DNA from: Blastopirellula marina DSM 3645 | GTDB taxonomy: Bacteria > Planctomycetota > Planctomycetia > Pirellulales > Pirellulaceae | Reading direction: 5' to 3' | Length of the DNA stretch: 64,000 nucleotides | Assembly (NCBI RefSeq): GCF_000153105.1 | Contig: NZ_CH672377.1 | Location: forward strand, 1,272,405 to 1,336,404 | Shown here: positions 9,282-17,799 of the stretch, piece by piece | How the letters are laid out: each line of letters starts with the position of its first letter | Numbering within the stretch: position 1 is the first letter of the stretch | The notes under the pieces: generated by a model | Databases searched by the model: none | Told to the model about the DNA's origin: nothing | Seen by the model: the letters and a program-made list of their open reading frames with translations, nothing else | Translations under genes and position numbers: made by a program

Positions 9282-11501
9282 ATGAGCGAGCCAGTCATCC
9301 GAGTCGAAGGACTCTCCCGTTCGTTCGGCGATCTTGTCGCGGTGGACGATGTCAGCTTCGAGGTCCGCCGCGGCGCCATCTTCGGCCTGCTCGGCCCCAA
9401 TGGTAGCGGCAAGTCGACCATTATCCGCATGCTCTGCGGCGTGCTGGAGCCATCCTCCGGCGACGCATCGGTGCTGGGCTATGATGTGCACAAAGATCCC
9501 GAAGAGATCAAACGCCGCATCGGCTACATGTCGCAGAAGTTCAGTCTGTATAGCGACCTGTCGGTTCGCGAGAATCTCGACTTCTACGGGCGGATCTATG
9601 GTCTGACCGACGAACGTTTGGCCGAGCGTCGCCAAGCGGTGCTCGAACTGACCAACATGAATGATCGAATCGATCAGCTGGGCGGCAATCTCTCGGGAGG
9701 TTGGAAGCAGCGGCTGGCGCTTGCCTGTGCGCTCATTCATGAGCCGGACGTCCTCTTTTTGGATGAACCGACGGCCGGTATCGATCCGGTAGCGCGTCGT
9801 CAGCTCTGGGATCTGTTGTTTGAGTTGGCGGCTCAGGGGGTGACTCTGTTCGTGACCACTCACTATATGGACGAAGCCGAACGTTGCACCGATGTCGGCT
9901 ATATCTTCATGTCGAAACTGCTGGTGCTCGGTCGCGGCGAAGAACTGAAGCAATTACCCGACGTCACGCCGGAGGGGACCAAGCGGATCGAGATTGATGC
10001 ACACAATCCATCGACCGGACTCACGAAACTGATCCACGTCAGACAGGTCCGTGATGCGACGCTGTTTGGCGAGATGATCCATGCGTTGGTCGACGACTCG
10101 TACACGCACGAGCAACTGGCCGCCGATCTGGGGACGACGGCCGATAAACTACCGATTCGCGAAATCGCACCGACCCTGGAAGATGTCTTCGTTACGCTCA
10201 CCAAAAATGCGGAAGAGCGGCACAACAGCGGCGAACCAGCGAAGACCGTTCGGCTGGAATCGGCGATCGACAATTCTGAGGAAAATGTCGAAGAAGCTTC
10301 GGCGCCCTCCCCTGCTCTGCGCCAGAAACATGAGTCGACGCTGACCGGACGTTCGACCGATGGTCTGCTCGCCGTCTTTGTCAAAGAGATGTCGCACATA
10401 CGCCGTCAGCCCAGCACGCTCTTCTTCATGTTTGTCGTGCCGGTCATGCAGGTGCTGATTTTCGGCTACGCGATCGACATTCAGATCGAAAACATTCCGA
10501 TGGTCGTCTACGACCTCGATGGTCGGCAAGATAGCCAACGACTGATTGATTCGCTGGTCAATACGCGCAAGCTGAAATTGATCGGCAAAGTCTATGACGA
10601 GGAGAGCTTTCAACGCTCGCTCACCTCGGGCCGGGCAAAAGTCGGCGTGCTGATACCGCCCAATTACAGCGATAGTCTGGCGCAAGGTCGTCAGGCGCAG
10701 GTGCAAGTCTTGATCGACGGCAGTGATTCGCAGGTCGCGACGACGGCGCAGAACGCCGTTGCGCTGTTAGGCTTAAATCTTTCGATTGGTCGGGCCAAAT
10801 CGGCGGCGACAGATGCGCAGCGAGCTCCCGCTCGCGATCAGTGGGGCGAACTCGCCCTGCCGATCGATGTTCGTCCCCGCTTGCTTTATAACCCGGATCT
10901 GGAAAGCGCCCGGTTCTTTGTTCCCGGTCTAGTCGGCATCATTTTGCAGTTGGTCACGCTCTTCCTGACGGCGTTCGCGATCGTACGCGAACGGGAGCTG
11001 GGAACGCTCGAACAACTGTTTGTGACGCCGGTCGGCCGCGCTGGCCTGGTGCTGGGAAAACTGGTCCCCTACTCGATCATCGGCATGGTCGAGATGTTGT
11101 TGGTGCTGACCGTGATGGTCTACGTCTTTGGCGTGCCGATCCGCGGCAATCTGATGTTGCTGATCGTGTTGTCGGCCCTGTTTATCGTCTGTTCACTTGG
11201 CCTGGGCTTGTTGGTTTCGACCTTGGCCAAGACGCAAGTCGCGGCGCTGCAATTCGCCTTTTTAATCATGCTGCCGTCGGTGTTGCTCTCAGGATTCATG
11301 TTCCCCCGTAGTGAAATGCCGCTACCGATCTATCTGGTCACGTTCGCAATCCCGGTGACCTACTTCATCGAGATCCTTCGCGGCATCGTCTTGCGCGACG
11401 CCGACTTCATCGACCTGGTCCCATCGATCGTGGGTCTGTCGATCTGCTGCCTGGTGATTTTAACGGCCAGCATCGCGCGGTTTAGAAAGCAGCTGGACTA
11501 A
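9282..11501 (+). CDS. ABC exporter, ATPase fused to ABC-2 permease (YbhF-YbhS/R-like)
   Basis: A single 739-aa polypeptide combines an ABC ATPase and an ABC-2 membrane domain. The ATPase has Walker A GPNGSGKST (38-46), signature LSGGWKQR (from 137), Walker B VLFLDEP (157-163) and H-loop THYMDEAE (near 187). A hydrophilic linker (about 290-360) leads to the permease, which opens with KEMSHIRRQPSTLFFMF and ends in five or six membrane helices with an ERELGTLEQLFVTP coupling segment. In E. coli ybhF, ybhS and ybhR are separate; fusion fixes a 1:1 ratio. The ATG at 9282 is chosen because the family N-terminus starts there; longer in-frame starts overlap the HlyD gene. Its stop overlaps the convergent gene's stop in CTAA. 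Confidence 0.92.
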   Translation: MSEPVIRVEGLSRSFGDLVAVDDVSFEVRRGAIFGLLGPNGSGKSTIIRMLCGVLEPSSGDASVLGYDVHKDPEEIKRRIGYMSQKFSLYSDLSVRENLDFYGRIYGLTDERLAERRQAVLELTNMNDRIDQLGGNLSGGWKQRLALACALIHEPDVLFLDEPTAGIDPVARRQLWDLLFELAAQGVTLFVTTHYMDEAERCTDVGYIFMSKLLVLGRGEELKQLPDVTPEGTKRIEIDAHNPSTGLTKLIHVRQVRDATLFGEMIHALVDDSYTHEQLAADLGTTADKLPIREIAPTLEDVFVTLTKNAEERHNSGEPAKTVRLESAIDNSEENVEEASAPSPALRQKHESTLTGRSTDGLLAVFVKEMSHIRRQPSTLFFMFVVPVMQVLIFGYAIDIQIENIPMVVYDLDGRQDSQRLIDSLVNTRKLKLIGKVYDEESFQRSLTSGRAKVGVLIPPNYSDSLAQGRQAQVQVLIDGSDSQVATTAQNAVALLGLNLSIGRAKSAATDAQRAPARDQWGELALPIDVRPRLLYNPDLESARFFVPGLVGIILQLVTLFLTAFAIVRERELGTLEQLFVTPVGRAGLVLGKLVPYSIIGMVEMLLVLTVMVYVFGVPIRGNLMLLIVLSALFIVCSLGLGLLVSTLAKTQVAALQFAFLIMLPSVLLSGFMFPRSEMPLPIYLVTFAIPVTYFIEILRGIVLRDADFIDLVPSIVGLSICCLVILTASIARFRKQLD

Positions 11502-12184
11502 CCTGTTTTGCGACGGCGAGTTTTCGTTTTCGCCGGAGCCGGGTCGACCAGTTCCATCTTGGGGCGCGGGATCTTGATTCCGTAGACGCGGCCGAACTGT
11601 TGATGCAGTTGGGCGAAATTGAGTTCGAGAAACTGGTACAGAGAACGCAGCGGCGCCGTCATCAGGTATTTGTTGGCCAAGATCCCCATCTGTTCGTCGT
11701 ACTCTTTTTGCGAGTGCGAATGGGCGTAGCAGCGCCCCGGGAGTCGGCGGATATCGCCGTCAAACTTCGGACTAACGTGCCAGAGTTCATGGAAGATGGT
11801 GATCAGCTTCTCTTGGAAGCTCATATCCATGAATCGCGGCAGATAGAAGGTGAGGATATAGAGCATCTCGCGTCCTCGTTCGTCAGCGAGCCGTTGAACG
11901 CGATAGGAACGTCCGCGACGTTTGGTGACCGCTGAGCCTCCTTCAAATCGCAGCGGCGTCAGTGACGCAAATACGCCGTAAGGAACGTCTTTGCGGGCCT
12001 GAGCGACGGCGACGGCGATCCGGCTGAGATCGATATGCTTCAACTCGGGTGAGCGAGCGATCATATCGGCGACCAACTGCCGCATGCTCCAAGAGAAGTC
12101 AAAGCCAGGTTGCGAGTTGCGCTTTACCAACGAAATTGTCCGTCGCCCTGTCGTCGCCAATGGTCGCATGCGCCGATCGTCCAT
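11498..12184 (-). CDS. Putative zinc metallopeptidase (HExxH, phage-metallopeptidase/SprT-like)
   Basis: This 228-aa protein has a zincin motif HELWH in ITIFHELWHVSP, followed about 20 residues later by a GRCYAHSHSQKEYDEQ segment that could supply further ligands. The fold is probably that of small SprT-like or phage-metallopeptidase proteins; no substrate can be named. The C-terminus is basic (KTKTRRRK), which might bind nucleic acid. There is no signal peptide. The start is uncertain: the ATG at 12184 has no clear Shine-Dalgarno and sits a few bases after the terminator of the ribosomal operon, and 12169 is a possible later start. A promoter, or read-through from rplQ, must drive it. Confidence 0.7.
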   Translation of the reverse strand: MDDRRMRPLATTGRRTISLVKRNSQPGFDFSWSMRQLVADMIARSPELKHIDLSRIAVAVAQARKDVPYGVFASLTPLRFEGGSAVTKRRGRSYRVQRLADERGREMLYILTFYLPRFMDMSFQEKLITIFHELWHVSPKFDGDIRRLPGRCYAHSHSQKEYDEQMGILANKYLMTAPLRSLYQFLELNFAQLHQQFGRVYGIKIPRPKMELVDPAPAKTKTRRRKTG

Positions 12185-12189
12185 CCATG

Positions 12190-12230
12190 AAAAAAGCCGT
12201 TATGCTCCGTGCGGGGAGTATAACGGCTTT
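12190..12230 (-). terminator. Terminator of the alpha ribosomal operon
   Basis: AAAGCCGTTATGCTCC (12193-12208) pairs with GGAGTATAACGGCTTT (12215-12230), a 16-bp stem with one G-T pair and a six-base loop. On the minus strand a T run (12195-12190) follows. It ends the rplQ transcript and directly abuts the metallopeptidase start. Confidence 0.9.
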
Positions 12231-12264
12231 CGTTTGTTTTAAGCAAAGCGAATTAGAGCGTAAA

Positions 12265-12921
12265 TTACGCCTCTTCGCCGGCGGCGGCAGTTTCACCTTC
12301 AAAGGCGGGACGCTCGGCGGCTTCGTGCTTACGATCGCGATCATTCCCGACAAATTCGATAATCGCACGCGTTCCGGCGTCACCCAAGCGGGGCGTCGCC
12401 AAACGCAAAATCCGGGTGTAACCCCCTTCGCGATCTTCAAACTTCGGAGCAAGTTGGTCGAACAGCAGATCAACTGCTTGATGATTGCACAGCATCGCGA
12501 CAGCGCGACGACGCAGCGCCAAAGCAGGCGCCTGAGCGTTGTTCCAAGCGACGTATTCGTCACTCTTGCGCCACTCACGATAGGCTTCGTTCGGCTTGCC
12601 GTTGGAGTCATACTTGGCGTGCTTCGTCGCCAATTTCTCAGCGGCGCGAAGGTGCGGCAGAGCTTTGCGGGCGAGGGTGATCACCTTTTCGATGTACGGG
12701 CGAATTTCTTTCGCCTTCGAGATCGTCGTGATGATCCGGCCTTTGACCTTCGGCACGTTCCGCCCCGCATCGGGCGTATCGGTCGAGAGGTACTCATAGC
12801 CCGACTCATTCACATCGTCGCTACGTAGCGACAGGATTAGACTGCTCGCCATGTTCCGCATCATCGCTTTGCGATGGGGAGACGAACGCCCAAGAACCCG
12901 GCCTTTTTTTCGATGTCGCAT
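12265..12921 (-). CDS. rplQ: 50S ribosomal protein L17, enlarged
   Basis: L17 lines the outer side of the 50S subunit near the tunnel exit. The N-terminus [20 protein letters not shown] and the later [21 protein letters not shown] block are typical. The protein is 218 aa against about 120-130 in most bacteria. Extra sequence lies at about residues 36-62 (after LILS..., including [21 protein letters not shown]) and 85-130, plus an acidic Ala/Glu tail. Part of the insert replaces the usual short loop before the RIITT strand. It is the last gene of the operon after rpoA, with the terminator 35 bases beyond its stop. Confidence 0.93.
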   Translation of the reverse strand: MRHRKKGRVLGRSSPHRKAMMRNMASSLILSLRSDDVNESGYEYLSTDTPDAGRNVPKVKGRIITTISKAKEIRPYIEKVITLARKALPHLRAAEKLATKHAKYDSNGKPNEAYREWRKSDEYVAWNNAQAPALALRRRAVAMLCNHQAVDLLFDQLAPKFEDREGGYTRILRLATPRLGDAGTRAIIEFVGNDRDRKHEAAERPAFEGETAAAGEEA

Positions 12922-12986
12922 GCTACTGAAGTCTTAAAAAAACTATAAGCGTGTGAATTGCAAATGACGGCTGTTGACGCTGTTCG

Positions 12987-13973
12987 TTAGCGAGGCGCCG
13001 ATTGAACACGCATTCCCAAGTGCAGGCCAAGCTCTTTCAGCTTTTCGCGCACTTCGGTCAGCGTGGTTTCGCCAAAGTTCCGAACTTCCATCAACTGATC
13101 TTCGGTACGACGAACCAGGTCGCGGACCGTATTGATGTTTTCTGATTCTAAGCAGTTGCTGGCTCGCACCGACAGGTGCATCTCGGCCAGACTCATGTTC
13201 AGCTTTGATTCCAGCACGGGATCCAATCCGCTCGACTGCGTGCGGCTGGGAATGCTGATCTTCGAGCCGAGTTCGTTGTATTGAACGAACGGGTTCAGGT
13301 GCTTGCGAAGGATCTTCGCCGCTTCAACAAGCGAGTATTCGGGATGAATCGAACCATCGGTCCAAATCTCCAGAGTCAGCTTGTCGTAGTTGGTCTTTTG
13401 ACCGACGCGGGTTTCTTCGACTTCGTAACGAACGCGAGTCACCGGGCTGTAAACGGCGTCAACCGGGATAATGCCGATTTCGTGTTCAGCGGTGCTATGT
13501 TCGGTAGCCGGAATGTATCCGCGGCCCGATTCGACGACCATTTCCATCATGAATGGAATGTCGCCGGTGATCGTGCAAATGTGAATGTCTTTGTTGATGA
13601 TGTCGACTTCCGGATCGCACTGAATGTCGGCGCCGGTAATCGTGCAGGGCCCCTGCTTTTCAATCGTGACGACTTTCGTCATCTCGGAATGCTTTTTGAC
13701 GACGATCGCCTTGGTGTTCAGGACGATCTCGGTCATGTCTTCGACAACGCCGGGGATCGAGGTGAACTCGTGCTGAGCTCCGCGGACCTTAATCTGCGTA
13801 ACCGCGGCGCCTTCCAGGCTCGACAGCAAAATGCGTCGCAAGCTATTGCCGATCGTGACGCCAAAACCGCGTTCAAACGGCTCAGCGATAAACTTGCCAT
13901 AATTCGGCGAGAGTGATTCGGCTTCGCAATTAACGACGCTCGGCAGCTCCAAACCGCGCCAGCGAATATGCAT
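12987..13973 (-). CDS. rpoA: RNA polymerase alpha subunit
   Basis: The 328-aa alpha subunit dimerises to scaffold RNA polymerase assembly; its C-terminal domain contacts UP elements and activators. The N-terminal domain shows [22 protein letters not shown] and the alpha-CTD shows [21 protein letters not shown] with a helix-hairpin-helix. I chose the ATG at 13973 because GGAGA lies seven bases upstream and homologues begin near [11 protein letters not shown]; a longer frame to 14036 has no ribosome site. The usual neighbour rpsD is missing between rpsK and this gene. Confidence 0.97.
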   Translation of the reverse strand: MHIRWRGLELPSVVNCEAESLSPNYGKFIAEPFERGFGVTIGNSLRRILLSSLEGAAVTQIKVRGAQHEFTSIPGVVEDMTEIVLNTKAIVVKKHSEMTKVVTIEKQGPCTITGADIQCDPEVDIINKDIHICTITGDIPFMMEMVVESGRGYIPATEHSTAEHEIGIIPVDAVYSPVTRVRYEVEETRVGQKTNYDKLTLEIWTDGSIHPEYSLVEAAKILRKHLNPFVQYNELGSKISIPSRTQSSGLDPVLESKLNMSLAEMHLSVRASNCLESENINTVRDLVRRTEDQLMEVRNFGETTLTEVREKLKELGLHLGMRVQSAPR

Positions 13974-14048
13974 TGATTCTCTCCGTTCGACGAACTTCGA
14001 AACAGCTGTGGGGGGAAATAGAAACGCGATGCCCAAAAGCGTGAAGCT

Positions 14049-14429
14049 TTAGACGCGGCGTTTCTTCGGCGGACGGCAACCATTGTGCGGGATCGGAGTG
14101 CAATCTTCGATCGACCGAACGTTCAAGCCGGCGGCGGCCAAAGCGGTGATCGCACTTTCACGGCCCGAACCCGGACCTTTCACGCGAACTTCCACTTCTT
14201 TCACACCGAACTTCAATGCCTTTTCGGCAGCCTGTTGGGCGGCGCACTGGCCGGCGAACGGGGTGCTTTTGCGACTACCCTTGAAACCGCAGGTGCCGGC
14301 GCTTGCCCAGCAAAGCGAGTCTCCCTTGGCGTCGGTAATCGTCACTTGCGTGTTGTTGAAGGTCGCTTTGATATGCACGACCGCCTGCAATACGTTGCGA
14401 CGAATTTTCTTCTTTGCTGCCTTGGCCAC
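14049..14429 (-). CDS. rpsK: 30S ribosomal protein S11
   Basis: S11 sits on the 30S platform next to the E-site and the Shine-Dalgarno helix. The 126-aa product has the usual basic N-terminus, [18 protein letters not shown], the [13 protein letters not shown] block, [12 protein letters not shown], and the terminal [16 protein letters not shown]. Length and motifs are normal. It lies between rpsM and rpoA on the same strand and is co-transcribed with them. Confidence 0.98.
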   Translation of the reverse strand: MAKAAKKKIRRNVLQAVVHIKATFNNTQVTITDAKGDSLCWASAGTCGFKGSRKSTPFAGQCAAQQAAEKALKFGVKEVEVRVKGPGSGRESAITALAAAGLNVRSIEDCTPIPHNGCRPPKKRRV

Positions 14430-14504
14430 TGCGCCAATACTCCTGAAAGGTGAATGTTCGCTCGTCTCTCATTGCTCTCAAAAGGGAGCAACAAGCCTGC
14501 AAAA

Positions 14505-14888
14505 TTATCGCAGGTCCTTCACGCCCTTCTTGCCGGCGACCGTCTTTTTCGGTCCCTTGCGAGTTCGGGCGTTCGTGCGAGTTCGCTGACCGCGAACCGG
14601 CAGACCGCGACGATGACGCATGCCGCGATAGCAAACGATGCGATTCAAACGCTGAATGTTTTGAGCGATTTGTCGGCGGAGGGGACCTTCAACGGTGTAT
14701 TCCGTTTCCAGCAGCCCGGCGATGCGGCTTAGCTCATCTTCGTGCAGCTCGCCCGCTTTGCGTTCCTGCGAGATACCAACTTTCACGCACAGCTCTCGAG
14801 CGGTGCGCGGTCCGACTCCGTACAAGTACGTAAGCGAAATCCAGGTTGGTTTGTCGTTCGGAATGTCGACACCCATCAAACGGGGCAT
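14505..14888 (-). CDS. rpsM: 30S ribosomal protein S13
   Basis: S13 is in the 30S head and contacts the 50S subunit and P-site tRNA through its basic tail. The 127-aa product shows the helix-hairpin-helix LTYLYGVGPRTARELC near 19-34, YRGMRHRRGLPVRGQRT near 90, and a Lys/Arg-rich end. Length is normal. rpmJ lies 154 bases upstream on the same strand, as in the standard alpha operon. Confidence 0.98.
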   Translation of the reverse strand: MPRLMGVDIPNDKPTWISLTYLYGVGPRTARELCVKVGISQERKAGELHEDELSRIAGLLETEYTVEGPLRRQIAQNIQRLNRIVCYRGMRHRRGLPVRGQRTRTNARTRKGPKKTVAGKKGVKDLR

Positions 14889-15027
14889 AACTCTACTCCT
14901 GCCAAGACGCGGTAGCGTCGAAATTACTCTATGTGCTTAAAATTGAACGGGTTGCGTGCGGTGGTAAAGTTGCGTTTTGGCCCCCAAGGGGAACGATCGC
15001 AGCAACCAAACCGAGTCGCCGTCAAAC

Positions 15028-15046
15028 CTAGATCTTCGAGATCTAG
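15028..15046 (-). repeat. Palindrome over the rpmJ stop codon
   Basis: CTAGATCT (15028-15035), TCG, AGATCTAG (15039-15046) is a perfect inverted repeat containing the rpmJ TAG. It could fold in the mRNA between rpmJ and rpsM as a processing or attenuation hairpin; there is no T run. Confidence 0.5.
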
Positions 15047-15156
15047 CCCTGACGTTGCTTATGGCGGGGATTCTCGCAGATCACGAAAATCCGGCCGCGG
15101 CGGCGGACCACTTTGCACTTATCGCAGATGCGTTTTACGCTTGCTCGAACTTTCAT
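15043..15156 (-). CDS. rpmJ: 50S ribosomal protein L36
   Basis: This 37-codon gene is read on the minus strand from ATG (15156-15154) to TAG (15045-15043). The protein begins [20 protein letters not shown] and ends with [12 protein letters not shown]. It has the four zinc ligands of the C+ form: C11, C14, C27 and H32. A GGAAG Shine-Dalgarno is placed just upstream. It heads the operon rpmJ-rpsM-rpsK-rpoA-rplQ; infA, often next to it, is not here. The length equals the family norm. Confidence 0.97.
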   Translation of the reverse strand: MKVRASVKRICDKCKVVRRRGRIFVICENPRHKQRQG

Positions 15157-15197
15157 CGCCTACAGCTTCCAATCAATGCTTATGGTGGAAGCGAGCC

Positions 15198-15227
15198 AGT
15201 ATAACGCTCCTCGCGACTGGCTTGCAA
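15198..15227 (-). promoter_or_regulatory. Candidate sigma-70 promoter of the rpmJ-rplQ operon
   Basis: On the minus strand TTGCAA (15227-15222) is followed 18 bases later by TATACT (15203-15198), about 42 bases before the rpmJ start. This is a good -10 and a fair -35, and it lies in the only gap before the operon. Confidence 0.5.
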
Positions 15228-15355
15228 GGCCTCCACGCAGGAAAACTGACCACGAAGTCTACCCCATTTTCGAGCCGCTCGGCATATGGCAATTTAGACA
15301 AGATTACGCGACGATCTGGTCGGTTTCTCGAGGTTTTTGCGTATTCCGCGACGAT

Positions 15356-16774
15356 CTACAGCCAATCCGCATAGGCTTTTTTCAGATCTAATTCGTCCCC
15401 GACCTCCGTTTGCAGCTTCAACAAGCGATTCAATAATTGTTCAATTCGCGTGCGTTGATCCGGATTCCCCGCCAAATCTGCGCGCTCCTGCGGGTCCGAC
15501 GTCAGATCAAACAGCTTTAGCTTGGCGATGGTCGGATACAGAATCAGCTTGTACCCATCGACCGTGATCATTCGCTGGCGATCGAGATAGGCGCCATAAA
15601 TGGCGTCGTACTGCACGTCGCGCTCGCCGCGAATCACCGGCAATAGGCTCCGAAATTCGACGTGATCCGGCTTTTCCACACCGGCCAACTCCAAAGTTGT
15701 CGCCATCACATCCTGCAGATAGACCGGCGTTTCGCACACTTTCCCTTGCGGCAAACCGGGCCCAGCGACCAACAGCGGCACACGAACACTGTGGTCATAC
15801 ATATTTTGCTTCCCTAGCAGCCCATGATGACCAACCGCCAAACCATGATCGGCGGTGAAAAAGATGTAGGTATTGTCAGCTTTACCGGTTTTCTGCAACG
15901 CATCCAGGATGCGGCCGATTTGCGCATCCATATGCTCGATAATCGCGTAATACTCGCTACGGTGGACCTGAATCGCATGGGGAGTGCGGGGAAATGGGGC
16001 CAGTTTCTCATCGCGGAGCGATTTCCCGGCGCCCATCGCCTCTCTTTCCGGATACAAAGGCTGAAAATCGGCAGGCACATCGGTCTTTTCGGCGGGATAG
16101 TGATCGACGTAATCCTGCGGCGACTGTCGCGGATCATGCACCGCATTGAACGCTAGGTACATGAAAAACGGCTTATCACGCTTGGCCGCCGTATCGAGAA
16201 AGTCGACCGCATCGTCCGCGACGACTTCGCTCCAATGTTTGCCTCCGGCCCAGAACCCGCCAAACTGCGGATCGGACGGGGACCAAGGATCTTCGCCCCC
16301 CGCTGGCGGGCGATTGTAACCATGGTTCGTATCTTTCGGCATTCCTCCCCGAATATGGGCGCTCGTCTCAAACGCTTTGGCGGCGTTGGCCGGAACGTGC
16401 CATTTACCAGTCATATAGGTGTCGTAACCAGCCTGCTTCATGTACTCCGACCAAAAACGGCCCGCGACACGCTCTTTCTCGGCGGATTTGTAGACCTTCT
16501 CGGCATGCCAGACAAAGCGCCCCGTGTTGAGCATCGTGCGGCTGGCGACACAGACGGCGCCGCTCCACGATCCCATGTTGTAGGCATGCGTAAAGCGGGT
16601 GCTTTGCTTTGCCAATTGGTCTAAGTGGGGCGTCTGTACCATCGAATGACCATAGGCTCCGACACATTCGTAGCTATAGTCGTCGGCGAAGAGGAAAATG
16701 ATGTTCGGCTTATCGGCGGCTTGAGTGAATGAAGCGGCCAGCAAAACGAGAAATAGCGAGGCGAATCTAGGCAT
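15356..16774 (-). CDS. Secreted type I sulfatase
   Basis: This 472-aa arylsulfatase-family enzyme should hydrolyse sulfate esters, probably of marine polysaccharides, after export. A signal peptide (about residues 1-19, ending TQA-A) precedes the alkaline-phosphatase-like fold. DD at 31-32 binds calcium, and C75 in CVASRTMLNTGR is the formylglycine site, fitting C-x-(P/A)-x-R with alanine in place of the common proline. TGKWH near 120 and FFTADHGLAVGHHG near 300 supply further active-site residues. Planctomycetes encode many such sulfatases. A formylglycine-generating partner is not in the window. The substrate cannot be read from the sequence; some relatives are iduronate sulfatase-like. Confidence 0.93.
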   Translation of the reverse strand: MPRFASLFLVLLAASFTQAADKPNIIFLFADDYSYECVGAYGHSMVQTPHLDQLAKQSTRFTHAYNMGSWSGAVCVASRTMLNTGRFVWHAEKVYKSAEKERVAGRFWSEYMKQAGYDTYMTGKWHVPANAAKAFETSAHIRGGMPKDTNHGYNRPPAGGEDPWSPSDPQFGGFWAGGKHWSEVVADDAVDFLDTAAKRDKPFFMYLAFNAVHDPRQSPQDYVDHYPAEKTDVPADFQPLYPEREAMGAGKSLRDEKLAPFPRTPHAIQVHRSEYYAIIEHMDAQIGRILDALQKTGKADNTYIFFTADHGLAVGHHGLLGKQNMYDHSVRVPLLVAGPGLPQGKVCETPVYLQDVMATTLELAGVEKPDHVEFRSLLPVIRGERDVQYDAIYGAYLDRQRMITVDGYKLILYPTIAKLKLFDLTSDPQERADLAGNPDQRTRIEQLLNRLLKLQTEVGDELDLKKAYADWL

Positions 16775-16864
16775 GACAAGAACTTCTGGCGGGAGTATTG
16801 CATTCGGGGGGGATTGGAGCCAAGACTCCCTTTATAACCCCCCAAAAGCTTGTTTGCCAAATAG

Positions 16865-16893
16865 AAAACGCCGGCAGTAGAGGCCGGCGTTTT
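16865..16893 (-). terminator. Terminator after the cyclophilin gene
   Basis: AAAACGCCGGC (16865-16875) and GCCGGCGTTTT (16883-16893) form a perfect 11-bp stem with a seven-base loop. On the minus strand TTTTCTATTT follows. It separates the cyclophilin gene from the sulfatase gene downstream. Confidence 0.85.
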
Positions 16894-16926
16894 CGAGTTC
16901 GTTGGTAATTTCTAGGGGCGCATCGA

Positions 16927-17526
16927 CTATTTATCCCAGACGCCGCAGTTGGCGATCGTCACCGTCGCACGAGGTTTGCCGCTCTGCGAACCGAGGGATT
17001 CAAGCCTTTTGACGACCTCCATTCCTTCGACCACACGACCAAAGACGACATGCTTGCCGTCAAGCCAACTGGTCTTCACGGTGGTGATAAAGAACTGGGA
17101 GCCATTGGTCCCCGGTCCCGAGTTCGCCATGCTCAACACGCCGGGCCCATCGTGCGTCAAATCAAAGTTCTCGTCGGCGAACTTGGCGCCATAGATGCTT
17201 TCGCCGCCGGTGCCGTTGCCGTTTGTGAAATCGCCCCCCTGCAGCATGAACTGCGGGATAATGCGGTGGAACGAGCTTCCCTTGTAGGTCAGCATCTTGC
17301 CAGAGCGGCCTTTTCCCTTTTCACCGGTGCAAAGAGCACGGAAGTTTGCGGCCGTCTTTGGCGTCGTATCGCCAAACAAACCGATCACAATCCGGCCGGC
17401 GGGCTTGCCGTTGACATCCACTTCGAGAAAGACCTTGTCGGTCACTTTGCCCTGCGAAGCAGGAGCCGCTAACAACGAAGAAGCGGAAATAACCGAAATC
17501 GCAACAAACATCGCCAAACGCAACAT
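16927..17526 (-). CDS. Exported cyclophilin-type peptidyl-prolyl isomerase
   Basis: This 199-aa enzyme catalyses cis-trans isomerisation of X-Pro bonds and probably helps fold exported proteins. A signal peptide (about 1-20, [20 protein letters not shown]) precedes a complete cyclophilin domain: [15 protein letters not shown] with the catalytic Arg, [13 protein letters not shown], and [15 protein letters not shown]. The CTGEKGKG insert matches eukaryote-type cyclophilins. The ATG at 17526 is preferred because GGAG lies nine bases upstream and the signal peptide starts there; the frame is open further upstream without a ribosome site. It has its own terminator, so it is probably monocistronic. 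Confidence 0.93.
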   Translation of the reverse strand: MLRLAMFVAISVISASSLLAAPASQGKVTDKVFLEVDVNGKPAGRIVIGLFGDTTPKTAANFRALCTGEKGKGRSGKMLTYKGSSFHRIIPQFMLQGGDFTNGNGTGGESIYGAKFADENFDLTHDGPGVLSMANSGPGTNGSQFFITTVKTSWLDGKHVVFGRVVEGMEVVKRLESLGSQSGKPRATVTIANCGVWDK

Positions 17527-17799
17527 GAACAGCTCCGGGGAGAAATGGTGGTGAATTCTGTCAGGCAGACCTCCATTTTGCAACTTTCCTCGCAATCCCG
17601 CCAGATGAACCTGACTTCTCCCCTTCAACCGCGTGCTTGACGCCGTATCTCCGATGGCAACTCCCCCAATTTAAACCATCGACGCCGATAGATGAGGAAA
17701 CGGTAAAGATCGCAAGAATTTCCGTTGACTTAGGTCAGCGAAGCGGAAGTGATCGCCTAGAATCGGCCTCTTATACCGCGATTTCGAAGGTGACCGATC

